Shown here piece after piece: positions 22,214-30,431 of a DNA stretch of 64,000 nt. The stretch is from positions 3,968,001 through 4,032,000 of the forward strand of contig NC_079877.1 of the NCBI RefSeq assembly GCF_029227915.1, given 5' to 3'. How positions within the stretch are numbered: the stretch's first letter is position 1; each line of letters opens with the position of its first letter. The notes under the pieces are model-generated. The model was not told where the DNA came from, ran no database searches, and saw only the letters and a program-made list of their open reading frames with translations. The position numbers and the translations under genes were made by a program. Origin of the DNA: Hydractinia symbiolongicarpus. Lineage: Eukaryota > Cnidaria > Hydrozoa > Anthoathecata > Hydractiniidae.

Positions 22214-23206
22214 GTGTGCATAAATAAAAACTCTAAACTTCAAGAGACTTACTATCAACCTCAAAATTTATGGAAAGGACGAAAGGCTGTTCAGAATTTA
22301 AGAGGATTCGGCTTCAGGCCAAAGGAGATTAAGAAGTGGCTATCAAAACAAGCATTTTGGCAAGTACATTTACCCGCCTCAAAACATGTTAAAAGACCAC
22401 ATTATGAAGTTACCACCCCTAATGATTTACATCAATTCGATTTATTGTACATGCCCGGTGACATACTGTATGGTAATAATGATAAGTACATTTTGTCGGG
22501 AATCGATGCTGCTTCCAGATACAAAGTAGCCCGACCTTTGAGGAGTAAGAAAGCCAAAGAGGTTGCCGCTATGATTGAGGACATCTACAAGGCAGGACCA
22601 TTAACTTATCCGAAAACTTTCCAATGTGATAACGGTTCAGAATTCAAGGCAGATGTATCAAAATTGTTGGAGAAGCATAAGGTTGAAATTAAAAGAGCGA
22701 CTACAAAATATAAGCATACGCACACAGCTTTTGTTGAGGCGTTGAACAAGATACTTGCCGAAAATTTATTCAAAATACAAGATGCCCAAGAACTGAATGA
22801 TTCGGAAAAGGTATCATCTACATGGGTTAAGCATCTGTATAAACTGATTGATAGGCTAAACGATACAAAGACGCAGATGATTGGTATGAAACCAAAAGAT
22901 GCTATTATAATGAAAGAGGTGCCTTTGGTTAATCAAGAGAGTTATCCACCTGAAGTAGAATTACCTCAAGATGGCTTGTATAGATATTTACTACAACCTG
23001 GTGAGGAGCATGATGATGGGCGGAGACGGGCAACCGATAGAATATGGTCGAAAAACACATATAGATTGCGTGAGGTAATAGCGCAACCCGGTAACCGTGT
23101 AATGTACTATGTTCAAGACGGACCCAGACGGGCTTTAGTAAAAGAGGAATTGATGTTAATACCTGAAGATACAGAATTACCTCCTGATTATGTGCAAGGT
23201 TGGTGA
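22214..23206 (+). CDS. int: Retroviral-type integrase (rve / DDE)
   Basis: Catalyses insertion of the element and so creates the short target duplication. The 330-codon open frame begins with a helical region (KLQETYYQPQNLWKG), then enters the RNase-H-fold core. The catalytic triad reads as the Asp in HQFDLLYMP, the Asp in FQCDNGSEF and the Glu in FVEALNK. A basic C-terminal region ends the protein. No ATG starts this frame: the first codon is GTG, preceded by an in-frame TAA at 22205, and the first internal Met falls inside the catalytic core. The true start is therefore lost, or lies in an unrecognised upstream exon joined near 22213. Otherwise the frame is undamaged over its whole length. 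Confidence 0.9.
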   Translation: MCINKNSKLQETYYQPQNLWKGRKAVQNLRGFGFRPKEIKKWLSKQAFWQVHLPASKHVKRPHYEVTTPNDLHQFDLLYMPGDILYGNNDKYILSGIDAASRYKVARPLRSKKAKEVAAMIEDIYKAGPLTYPKTFQCDNGSEFKADVSKLLEKHKVEIKRATTKYKHTHTAFVEALNKILAENLFKIQDAQELNDSEKVSSTWVKHLYKLIDRLNDTKTQMIGMKPKDAIIMKEVPLVNQESYPPEVELPQDGLYRYLLQPGEEHDDGRRRATDRIWSKNTYRLREVIAQPGNRVMYYVQDGPRRALVKEELMLIPEDTELPPDYVQGW

Positions 23207-23241
23207 AAAGGGGGGACGAAGTCATGACAATGACAAAAAGT

Positions 23242-23266
23242 ATCTTTACCTGTTTCTGGTAAAGAT
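23242..23266. terminator. Hairpin 3' of the integrase gene
   Basis: ATCTTTACC, a 7-nt loop (TGTTTCT) and GGTAAAGAT form perfect 9-bp arms, 36 bp past the integrase stop. It is a candidate transcript 3'-end structure. Confidence 0.5.
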
Positions 23267-23433
23267 GATTGTGCCGGGGATCGCGCAGGGCGGCTGGCAG
23301 GTAGGGCCGCTATGGCTCAGTCTTGGGGAAAAAGGGACGATCGCGCCACATAATGTCATAAACCGCCTTACTTTCAAATATTAATTTTTCAAATAGCACA
23401 TGAAATATGTGAGTGGTATACAGGCACACATTA

Positions 23434-24033
23434 CTAACTTTGTTCCTGATTTAAAGTCTTTTTTAGACTTTGAACTTCCGCCATTAAACTTTTTTCAAAC
23501 TGATTGCGTGTTTCACTCTCCATCTTTCTATCTGTTTTGCTCATCTTTTCCAGAGCTTCGTAGTATATACCACACAAAGCTTGAAATTCCATGTGGCTAA
23601 TATTATCATCATTCAATGCTCGTGAGAAAGAGTTTTCAAACACAGCAATAGCAGATGTTACAACATCACATAATTTCATGACTTTGTTTAGTTTCTTTTG
23701 ATATCTCTTAATCGATGCCGAGATAATGGTACAGGATATAGCTCTACCTATGGATACACTGGAAAGTCCTATAGAAATGGGAATTCCAACAAGGGTAGCG
23801 CTGGTTGCTATCGTACCAATACCGGTGGAAATGGCTAAGGTTTCTGAGATGTAGAGTGAAATCGCTAATCGGTCTAGTGCTTTGTTGTATTTATACTCCT
23901 TGTCCTGGAATTTCTTTTGTAATTTTACCAACTCATCAAGTTGGGAATTAACTGTATTTGTGTTAAACTTGTCTTGCTCACTCGAATACTCGGGAGCAGT
24001 AGGTAACTTTGGATAAATCTTAAGATCGGCCAT
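23434..24033 (-). CDS. Polinton helical hydrophobic protein, paralogue 1 (199 aa)
   Basis: The ATG-started intact frame has an amphipathic, coiled-coil-prone N-terminus (NSQLDELVKLQKKFQDKEYKYNK). A Gly/Ala/Ile-rich hydrophobic stretch follows (ISTGIGTIATSATLVGIPIS), long enough to cross or insert into a membrane, then a basic helix (IKRYQKKLNKVMKLC) and a charged C-terminal helix. It is a conserved Polinton-type protein of unknown role, and a virion membrane or core component is possible. A paralogue lies immediately upstream, and a third relative occurs in the decayed element at 44251-44637. Confidence 0.7.
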   Translation of the reverse strand: MADLKIYPKLPTAPEYSSEQDKFNTNTVNSQLDELVKLQKKFQDKEYKYNKALDRLAISLYISETLAISTGIGTIATSATLVGIPISIGLSSVSIGRAISCTIISASIKRYQKKLNKVMKLCDVVTSAIAVFENSFSRALNDDNISHMEFQALCGIYYEALEKMSKTDRKMESETRNQFEKSLMAEVQSLKKTLNQEQS

Positions 24034-24049
24034 TTTAGGTTATTACAAA

Positions 24050-24077
24050 GAAAAACTATCCTCTAAATAATAAAAAA
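24050..24077 (-). promoter_or_regulatory. Repeated upstream motif, copy 1
   Basis: AAAAACTATCCTCTAAATAA and flanking A-rich bases (plus-strand reading) lie just upstream of the 199-aa gene and recur at 24602-24630 upstream of its paralogue. It is either a conserved promoter or a by-product of the tandem duplication. Confidence 0.45.
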
Positions 24078-24109
24078 ACCCCGCCTTTCATGATTCTTAT
24101 ATGAATGTT

Positions 24110-24577
24110 TCACTCTCCATCTATTTTACTCATCTTTTCAAGAGCTTCATAGTATATACCATACAAACATTGAAATTCCATGCGGCTAATATTATCAGAC
24201 GGTTGCCGTGATAAAGTGCTTTCAAACACATCAATAGCAGATGTTACAACATGACATGATTTCATGACTTTGTTAAGTTTATTTCGATATCTCTTAATCG
24301 ATGCTACGATAATGGCACGGGAAACGGAGCTGGATAGGCATATACCGGAAAGTCCTATAGAATTCCTAAAATTTCTAATAATGGTAGCGGTAGCTGCTAT
24401 CGAACTGGTAACGGCTAAGGTTTCCAAGATTATGCGCGAAATCACTAATCGGTTTAGTGCTTTGTCGTATTTATACTCCTTGTCCCGGAATTTCTTTTGT
24501 AATTTTACCAACTCGTCAAGTTGAGAATTAAGTGTGTTTGTTTTAAACGTGTCTTCCTCCCTCGAATACTCGGTCAT
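24110..24577 (-). CDS. Polinton helical hydrophobic protein, paralogue 2 (155 aa)
   Basis: This is a tandem duplicate of the neighbouring 199-aa protein, with the same domain order: coiled-coil N-terminus (NSQLDELVKLQKKFRDKEYK), hydrophobic middle and basic helix (IKRYRNKLNKVMKSC). It ends about 40 residues earlier (KMSKIDGE then stop), losing the charged C-terminal helix. A TTCAT/ATGAA inverted pair lies just after the stop. The duplicates have diverged considerably, so this is not a very recent event. Confidence 0.68.
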   Translation of the reverse strand: MTEYSREEDTFKTNTLNSQLDELVKLQKKFRDKEYKYDKALNRLVISRIILETLAVTSSIAATATIIRNFRNSIGLSGICLSSSVSRAIIVASIKRYRNKLNKVMKSCHVVTSAIDVFESTLSRQPSDNISRMEFQCLYGIYYEALEKMSKIDGE

Positions 24578-24601
24578 TTTAGTTTATTACCTTATTAAAA
24601 A

Positions 24602-24630
24602 GAAAAAACTATCCTCTAAATAATAAAAAA
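24602..24630. promoter_or_regulatory. Repeated upstream motif, copy 2, in a divergent promoter region
   Basis: This is the second copy of the A-rich CTATCCTCTAAATAA motif. Here it sits between the minus-strand paralogue (start 24577) and the plus-strand 417-aa gene (first ATG 24630), so it may serve both. Confidence 0.45.
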
Positions 24631-25908
24631 TGGCAGACATTGACCCTTTTGGAGACCATGGGAGATGAAGGTACCGATGAAACTTTACCACTCATACCCA
24701 CCAGGGACCGTACGCGAGTACAAATACACACACCGGGTGAGGAAGAAACATCATTCGGAGGTTCCACTCAACGTACCAGAGTTTTGCGAGAAATGGTTGA
24801 CGTGTTGTATGATAGATTATCTGAAGGATCCCTGTCAAAACCTGAGGTGCTACATACAGACCTTTTTGAAATTAAGGATGGTGAATTATACTACAGAGGT
24901 AAAAACGAGCCTTTGACAAACAATGGAAGACTAAGGGCCACCGGTATTATATCAGATATATTAGGCAAGAGAAGGATGCGTAATTTAGGTTTTGACATAC
25001 CAAAAGGTAAGATTACAGCCCGACAAGTTGCTAAGCTAAACAAAATACAAGAAGAACTACCCTCGTCATCTAAAATAACAACAGCAAGTGATGTAGAATT
25101 AGAAGCTATATCCGGGGATGTGGTAAACAGTACGGAAGATTTAATTTCATTGGTCAAACAACAATCTGTAGACCATGAAGCAACCCAGACCGGTGATCTA
25201 TTTGAATATCCTATGCGTGAATTGCTAGGATTGGATAGATCATTGAGAAACATAAGAGGAAGTCTTCAGGATGAAGTTGCAAAAAAGGTTCAGCTCGAAC
25301 AGCATATTGACAGAGAAAAAAACAAGTTGGAAGAGATGGAAAACACACCAAATATGACCGAGGAACAACAAAATGAAGCGAAAGAAAGGTTGAAAGGTTT
25401 GCAAAATGAGTTGAAAGGTCGGCAAGAGGTTATCGATATTCTCAAAGGTAAACTTAACAGTCAAATAACAAGCATCAAGGAGACGATTACCAAAGTCCTT
25501 GACAAAGATACAACATTGGGTGAGAAGATACGAACACTATTCCGTGAACAAGGTATCACTGTTGTCAGCGTGCTAACGGCATTTGGTATGGTTATAGGCC
25601 TTCTAGTAGAAGCTTTGTCACCTGGGGGTGGGGGGTCATCCACCGGTAACACACAAAATCCCGACAAAGGTGGTGATGAAGGTGCAAAGGACCTCCGGTC
25701 CTGGATAAAAAACAAGTTGAATGCGTTGGGGTCTCTCTTGGGAAGGTTGGCGGGGACGGCCGCTGCAGCTCTACCGGGTATATTAGGATCCATAGTATCA
25801 TGGATACTCAATCGAGCGAAAGCGGTAGGTTGGTTGAGTCAAAACTTGTGGGCTTTGATAGTTGGAATCGGAGTTCTGATATACACCTATCTCGTGACAA
25901 AGCGTTAG
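24630..25908 (+). pseudogene. Polinton coiled-coil membrane protein, start frameshifted
   Basis: A long frame is usable from the ATG at 24658 (417 aa). However, the ATG at 24630 opens MADIDPFGDH in another frame and runs into a stop after 12 codons, which suggests a small indel near 24660. The order is an N-terminal globular region, a charged coiled coil (about residues 200-290), a hydrophobic helix (VVSVLTAFGMVIGLLVEAL), a Gly/Ser linker and a C-terminal Ala/Leu/Ile-rich double hydrophobic segment ending YLVTKR. A shortened relative of that tail occurs at 45901-46092. It is probably structural or membrane-active; the function is not known. It may still be translated from 24658. Confidence 0.7.
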
Positions 25909-25923
25909 GGATACTACAGCTTA

Positions 25924-25948
25924 TATGTTACACGCATCATGTAACATA
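25924..25948. terminator. Palindrome between convergent genes
   Basis: TATGTTACA and TGTAACATA form 9-bp arms around a 7-nt loop. It sits between the stop of the plus-strand coiled-coil gene (16 bp away) and the stop of the minus-strand 142-aa gene (28 bp away), the right place for a bidirectional 3'-end signal. Confidence 0.5.
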
Positions 25949-25975
25949 CTTTTTGTGCTACCTAGCAATAGTTTG

Positions 25976-26404
25976 CTATCTTTCAAAATACCACATAGCA
26001 CCACCGACACCGATCATACTTAGCGCGATAAAGGCCAATTCCCTTTCATGTTGATCCTTACTAGGTGTATAAAAGTCGCTCAATACAGGTTCCCGCGGTA
26101 GATCCGTAAGAATTGATCTATCTCCAAACACTTTTTTATATTCGCGCATTGCATCATTTAGCTCTATGAATTTTCCTTCGGCCTTCTTTTCAAGTCTGAG
26201 CTGCTTATTGATAAAGTCTACTCTCTCTTGTCTTTTACGTTGCCACAAAACCTGGGCTTTTTGCAACTGTTCTATAGCCAGATCATGACGCTTTCTTTCC
26301 TTATCAATTCTGTCTTTTGATAAGCTTGAAAAGAGATAGCTTGAGCCTGTAAAAGTCAAAGCATTGGCTAAGGCCCCTCCCAACATCATTGCAATTGAAG
26401 CCAT
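25976..26404 (-). CDS. Small Polinton membrane protein (142 aa)
   Basis: Intact ATG-started frame. It has an N-terminal hydrophobic segment (MASIAMMLGGALANALTF), a basic and charged helical middle (KERKRHDLAIEQLQKAQ), the block LSDFYTPS, and a C-terminal hydrophobic helix (LAFIALSMIGVGGAMWYF). Two hydrophobic ends around a soluble helix suggest a membrane-embedded virion component. It appears to be a conserved protein of cnidarian Polintons; no function is known to me. Confidence 0.68.
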   Translation of the reverse strand: MASIAMMLGGALANALTFTGSSYLFSSLSKDRIDKERKRHDLAIEQLQKAQVLWQRKRQERVDFINKQLRLEKKAEGKFIELNDAMREYKKVFGDRSILTDLPREPVLSDFYTPSKDQHERELAFIALSMIGVGGAMWYFER

Positions 26405-26406
26405 AT

Positions 26407-26624
26407 TTAGATATTGATAGTTTCAGGTATAATCTTTTGCTTAATTAAGTATTCCCTTGACATTTCACTAGCGGCAACAATGGCAACTAGTTTTCCAAGT
26501 CAAACTTTTGAATTGATGGTGGTGACATTTTTAACACCTTTTTTCCTAGCATCGAATAGCCGACAGCGAAAACGCAGACGACCGATGCGTGATATAAATC
26601 GTTGACGATACTTTTCTTGTCCAT
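26407..26624 (-). pseudogene. Small Polinton hydrophobic protein, frameshifted
   Basis: The ATG at 26624 opens a 45-codon frame (MDKKSIVNDLYHASVVCVFA ...) with one hydrophobic segment, ending at 26487. One base over, the sequence continues with KLVAIVAASEMSREYLIKQK to a stop at 26407. The two parts look like one membrane protein of about 70 residues broken by a single indel near 26490. It lies directly upstream of the 142-aa gene on the same strand. Confidence 0.6.
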
Positions 26625-26668
26625 GTTATTTCTATACTGCGAGATTATTATATCGCGATATTATCCCT

Positions 26669-27044
26669 TTATTCCATTTCAAGTTTACTTATTCTCACAG
26701 GTGTTTTGGATTTTTGTGGTGGGGTACCCTTCGGCCCAGTTATAGCAAATAGTACATTTTCTTTCTGTTTATACACAAAATAAGCAAATCCACCAACCAA
26801 ACCGATGGCTATTATTCCCCCTATAGCGTAGTTCATGGGCTTTCCATTTGGGACGATGGTAGGTTCTGCCTCTCCGGCATTGTCTTCTTGAGATGGCTGT
26901 GTCTGAGGAGTCGGCGTGTTTGTTCCATGGCCGCTTTTTATATTCTTCCCGCGTTTTACGGTAGTATTCCGCCAACCTCTTACCCGCTTCGACCTTTTTA
27001 GGGTTCTTCGTTGTCACCTGAATAGGAGTCTGTTCCTCTGACAT
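26669..27044 (-). pseudogene. Polinton single-pass membrane protein, frameshifted
   Basis: The ATG at 27044 gives MSEEQTPIQVTTKNPKKVEA and a basic region. The frame then drifts into an unlikely Arg/Trp-rich tail. In another frame the sequence reads through an acidic linker (EDNAGEAEPTIVPNGK) into a clear membrane helix (AIGGIIAIGLVGGFAYFVY) and a basic, Lys-rich tail ending at 26669. A frameshift near 26940 therefore splits a protein of about 125 residues. An ATATCGCGATAT palindrome lies just past the stop. Confidence 0.65.
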
Positions 27045-27093
27045 CTTTATTATCTGTTGTATTTATATTATTATTACTATTTGCGTTTAAATT

Positions 27094-27524
27094 TCATCCA
27101 GCGATATAATGCCTACCCGTAATGAGACCAACACTGAGTGGTGCTAACAATGAGCCGAATTTATAATACAAGTCACATGTGAATCTTTGAAGGGCAGAGT
27201 TTAAGAAGGGGTCATTTTCCAGGTCATTGCTCAATGCATTTTGAGAATTTATCCCTAATACTGTACAGGCACCCATGGAATACATGTGAATGATTGATTG
27301 TCCCAAGGACTTTACCATTTGACCTGATAGTTTAGCTTCATATATACTAAATAGTTTCTTCACCTCATCATCTTTGAGCTTTTGAATTTGATCGTCCGTA
27401 TACATTTTATCCCGGTATAGCTTGCTATTTCCGGTTAACACACACTCTAGCAATTTTTGCCTCTTACCATCCTCGGATGGAGGGCCGGAAGAGCAATTAA
27501 GTTATCAATTGCCGTTTCAGCCAT
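27094..27524 (-). pseudogene. Polinton conserved protein (about 143 codons), frameshifted near start
   Basis: The ATG at 27524 opens MAETAIDNLIALPAL and reaches a stop 26 codons in. The neighbouring frame carries the rest from near 27480 to 27094 (LLECVLTGNSKLYRDKMYTD ... YYKFGSLLAPLSVGLITG). It is alpha-helical with a hydrophobic C-terminus. I recognise it as a recurrent cnidarian Polinton protein but know no function. The long frame has no ATG until residue 17 (DKMYTD), so this allele is probably broken. Confidence 0.6.
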
Positions 27525-27633
27525 TTTCAATAGCGATAGGTATTTTTTAACACAAAAAAAGCAAAAACTAAGTACTAGTAGTAGTACTAGTAGTACTATT
27601 ATGAAATTGATATATTCTATCATTTTGTTGCAG

Positions 27634-27772
27634 TCCTATAGGATGCCTATAGGAGTCTTATAGGAGAGTCTTATAGGAGATTTCAAGAAATCTATAGGAG
27701 TCTTATAGGAGATTTCAAGAAATCTATAGGAGTCTTATAGGAGATTTCAAGAAATCTATAGGAGTCCTATAG
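27634..27772. repeat. 32-bp minisatellite in a Polinton intergenic region
   Basis: This holds three to four direct copies of a unit containing CTATAGGAGTCTTATAGGAG and TTTCAAGAAA, preceded by shorter CCTATAGGA palindromes. Each unit is itself partly palindromic. It sits between the ATPase gene and the next minus-strand gene, in a promoter-like position for the latter. Confidence 0.9.
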
Positions 27773-27794
27773 ATCTGTTAGATTCTTTTTATAC

Positions 27795-27821
27795 TTTTGT
27801 TACAAGAGTCTTGTAACAAAA
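27795..27821. terminator. Palindromic hairpin 3' of the ATPase gene
   Basis: TTTTGTTACAAG, an AGT loop and CTTGTAACAAAA form perfect 12-bp arms starting about 11 bp after the ATPase stop. It is the strongest member of the GTTAC/GTAAC palindrome set. Confidence 0.55.
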
Positions 27822-27831
27822 AACGTCCAAT

Positions 27832-28422
27832 CTAGCAAATCACGTAAGTTCTTGGATGTTCCATTCTCATGACTAAATGTGTGTATTTGCCATCTTTTAG
27901 CCTTTCCTTAACCGTCTGAATCTCTGATCGTGATTCAATGACATCATTCTCTTCATGAATAGTTGTGAGATCTTGTCTGTCTTTTGGATACCACACATAT
28001 AACATTTTAGCTTGCCTTCGTAAATTTTTAGGTATAGCGGCGTATGATTGTGTGAATAGCCACATAGTGTGGCTTCGATGTCGTCCGCTAATGGCCAACT
28101 CTAGCAATGGCTGTCTCTTTTTGTCTAGTTTCTCATCTGCGATGATATCGTCGATCAGCAATAAGGTTTTGTATCCGGCACAGAAATCCGTCATCTTTCG
28201 AATCCATTCATATAACATACCTCCCGGCTCAATTAGAGTCACATATCTGTCGTTCCAAAACCATTTTCGGTCCCTATATGTCTTATTCCATCTTAATGTT
28301 GGGCATATAATCACGATGAAATCGAAGTGATCAAAGTATTCATTCTCTAATAATTTTACAACACGTTTGGATTTTCCGCATCCCGTAGGGCCAACGAATA
28401 ATGCTGTGTGGGGCTCTTTCAT
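27832..28422 (-). CDS. DNA-packaging ATPase (FtsK/HerA-A32 type)
   Basis: Pumps the genome into the capsid in Polintons and related DNA viruses. The intact 196-aa frame from an ATG has the Walker A loop FVGPTGCGKSKR at residues about 9-20 and a Walker B strand LLLIDDIIAD near residue 90. A conserved block with RHRSHTMWLFTQSY follows, where the Gln marks the sensor position of HerA/FtsK-type ATPases. The length is typical for Polinton packaging ATPases. It lies just downstream of the capsid gene on the same strand, with 27 bp between them, as is common. No disruption is visible. Confidence 0.9.
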   Translation of the reverse strand: MKEPHTALFVGPTGCGKSKRVVKLLENEYFDHFDFIVIICPTLRWNKTYRDRKWFWNDRYVTLIEPGGMLYEWIRKMTDFCAGYKTLLLIDDIIADEKLDKKRQPLLELAISGRHRSHTMWLFTQSYAAIPKNLRRQAKMLYVWYPKDRQDLTTIHEENDVIESRSEIQTVKERLKDGKYTHLVMRMEHPRTYVIC

Positions 28423-28449
28423 GTAAAGTGTGTTTTTCGCTATTCTATC

Positions 28450-29764
28450 TTAATAAAGTACATCCATAATTTCACCGTTTTGAATGTTTAATTGAGCGTC
28501 CATGATTAGATATATATAGGCGTTTAAGGATCCTGCGGTTTCTGCTGTCTTTTCAATTTGTAGGGTGATCCCCTCACTTGCATTTTCAATCCGTCGACCG
28601 GTCCCATGCAGGGAGTTTTCATCTATGGTTCTGAAATCTAACCATAGAGCATATTTGTTTGTTAAGTAATCGGAGACTTTTACATCATGTAATTGCAGAT
28701 GTTTTTTGATTTCGCTGGCATTGCCATCCTTTGGTTTACCCTCGGCAAAATACTTACAAATTTCATTGTAATGTTTAAACGGCTGCATACCTTGAGCAAA
28801 AAGTTGGTTAGGCTTACCCTCAACTATGGCGGATACCTTTTTAATTTTCGGATTGTAGAACTTACCGGTATCTCGTTTGTAGGCTTGTTCGTCTTCAAAC
28901 AAAACCAATATACCCTTCAAAGATTTACAAGGTGTATTGAATGACCAATTCCACGTTGTGTCCGACTTATCCACTCTAATTTGTCTATGTCTCAAAAACC
29001 TGTCGTATAGTAAAGCCATGTTTTCATATTCATTTAAAATGAATCTGGCTAAGGTGGATTGTGTCACAATCTCATATTCGAGAGATATGTTAGTTATTTT
29101 GTATTTAGCATCCGGTGCCGGTGCCGTGGCAGAACCGAAAGGTTTGGTTGGAGTTGATAATACAACCCTGTCGTAATTATTGAATGTGATCTCATAACCT
29201 ATTCCCTAATCCGGCTTGATAATATGGGATCGTGCTATCTAACATTTCAAAATCTAGTGGTATGGTGAACTTGTTTTTGTATGCATCGGCAATGGCTTTG
29301 TCTGAGACATCAGATGCGTCTTTATCTGAAGCGCTGATCCTCAATTTCATACAGTTTTCCGTACACCCATCATTGGATATGATGCCTTGTCTGATTGCAT
29401 TTCTCTTTTCATACTTGGTTAGCCATAAATCTCTGTAGCATCCTAAAAGATCAAAGTCATCAATGCTCAAAATCTCGGTACCCTCAAACTTGATTGCTAA
29501 CTTTTTTACAATCGCTCTTCCAATATTAGAGACCAATGTTCTTTTCGTGTCGGCTTTTGACTCGAGTTCAACGACGAAACTAAGTTTTGAGGTACCTGGA
29601 ACAATAACATCATCGCTACCTAAATTAGGAAACCTAATCAAAAGCAACTGGTTTTGATCAATCTCACTTGGATTTTGTGTCACAATTACTTTTTGGTGTG
29701 AGCCTTTTACACCACGAGCAGTTCTAAGTGAACGTCCAGGATTTAACCTTTTTCCGTATTCCAT
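28450..29764 (-). pseudogene. Major capsid protein (double jelly-roll), frameshifted
   Basis: Main shell protein of the virion. The N-terminal frame (29192-29764, ATG at 29764) holds a first jelly-roll-like half with LLLIRFPNLG, the strand-rich block KLSFVVELESK, and FDLLGCYRDLWLTKYEKRN. The second half (28450-29067 plus an in-frame upstream extension to near 29195) carries TWNWSFNTPCKSLKGILVLF, KYALWLDFRT and a C-terminal strand region. The frames meet near 29195-29210, where a one-base shift creates a stop. Combined length is about 437 codons, as expected for a Polinton capsid protein. Apart from this one lesion it is undamaged. Family assignment rests on motif memory and position next to the ATPase. 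Confidence 0.82.
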
Positions 29765-29845
29765 GTTTGTTATTACTTTTATTTTATTTTTACTTTTATC
29801 TCAGTTAGCGTATACTTCATTAGACCTATGGCCTTTTATTCAAAC

Positions 29846-30393
29846 CTATTGTCTGCCGTCTCTTATGTGAAGGACAACTGTTGTTCCCAGACTATCTTTT
29901 ACCAGATCTCCATTTTGATCAGTTATTTTCAAAGTAAGTGATTGAAGGTAACCACCCTTTAGTTTCTTATATTGTGGTTTTTTGGCTCAATATGTGTAAC
30001 ATCACCATACTCAGATATATGATATGTTAGCAGGTTATCGCTATATCTACCATTTTTAGGATTTAATGCATCCTCCAATTCATTCAGATTGAAATGTAAT
30101 TCTGTTATGTTGGTTAGCTTATTTGTTTTGATTACTCGAGGGTCTTTGATTAATGGTGTGGGTGTGACATCACCCGCTAAAGATGCGTTCAGCTCCCTGC
30201 CGGTGTATTTTCCTTTCGGTACCAACTTTTTGTCTTTTCCAATGGTCACTTTTAGTGGAGCTGTGATTTCATATGTAACATTGTCCGAAAACGTCTCTAT
30301 GATCGCAACTTCTTTTGTACCACTCTCTTTGTATATAGTGTGATGCAAATAGATTGTCTTTTCACTATTTACGTCATTTATTGTGATATACAT
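29846..30393 (-). pseudogene. Minor capsid-like beta-strand protein, C-terminus frameshifted
   Basis: The ATG at 30393 gives 144 codons with alternating hydrophobic strands (NVTYEITAPLKVTIG, GKYTGRELNASL, LLTYHISEYGDVTHIEP). Near 29965 the frame ends. A neighbouring frame continues with LQSLTLKITDQNGDL and TTVVLHIR to a stop at 29846, giving about 180 residues. Size, strand-rich composition and position beside the capsid gene suggest a single-jelly-roll minor capsid (penton-like) protein; that is inference. A positional counterpart exists at 44920-45210. Confidence 0.6.
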
Positions 30394-30431
30394 TCTTATA
30401 TTAGAGAGTGGAATTATTTAAATCAAAAAGA
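30394..30431. promoter_or_regulatory. Short divergent promoter region
   Basis: Only 38 bp separate the ATG of the minor-capsid-like gene (minus, 30393) from the ATG of the large plus-strand gene (30432). The same head-to-head pair with a similarly tiny gap recurs in the decayed element (45210/45229). Coordinated expression of the two structural-type genes is likely. Confidence 0.5.
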
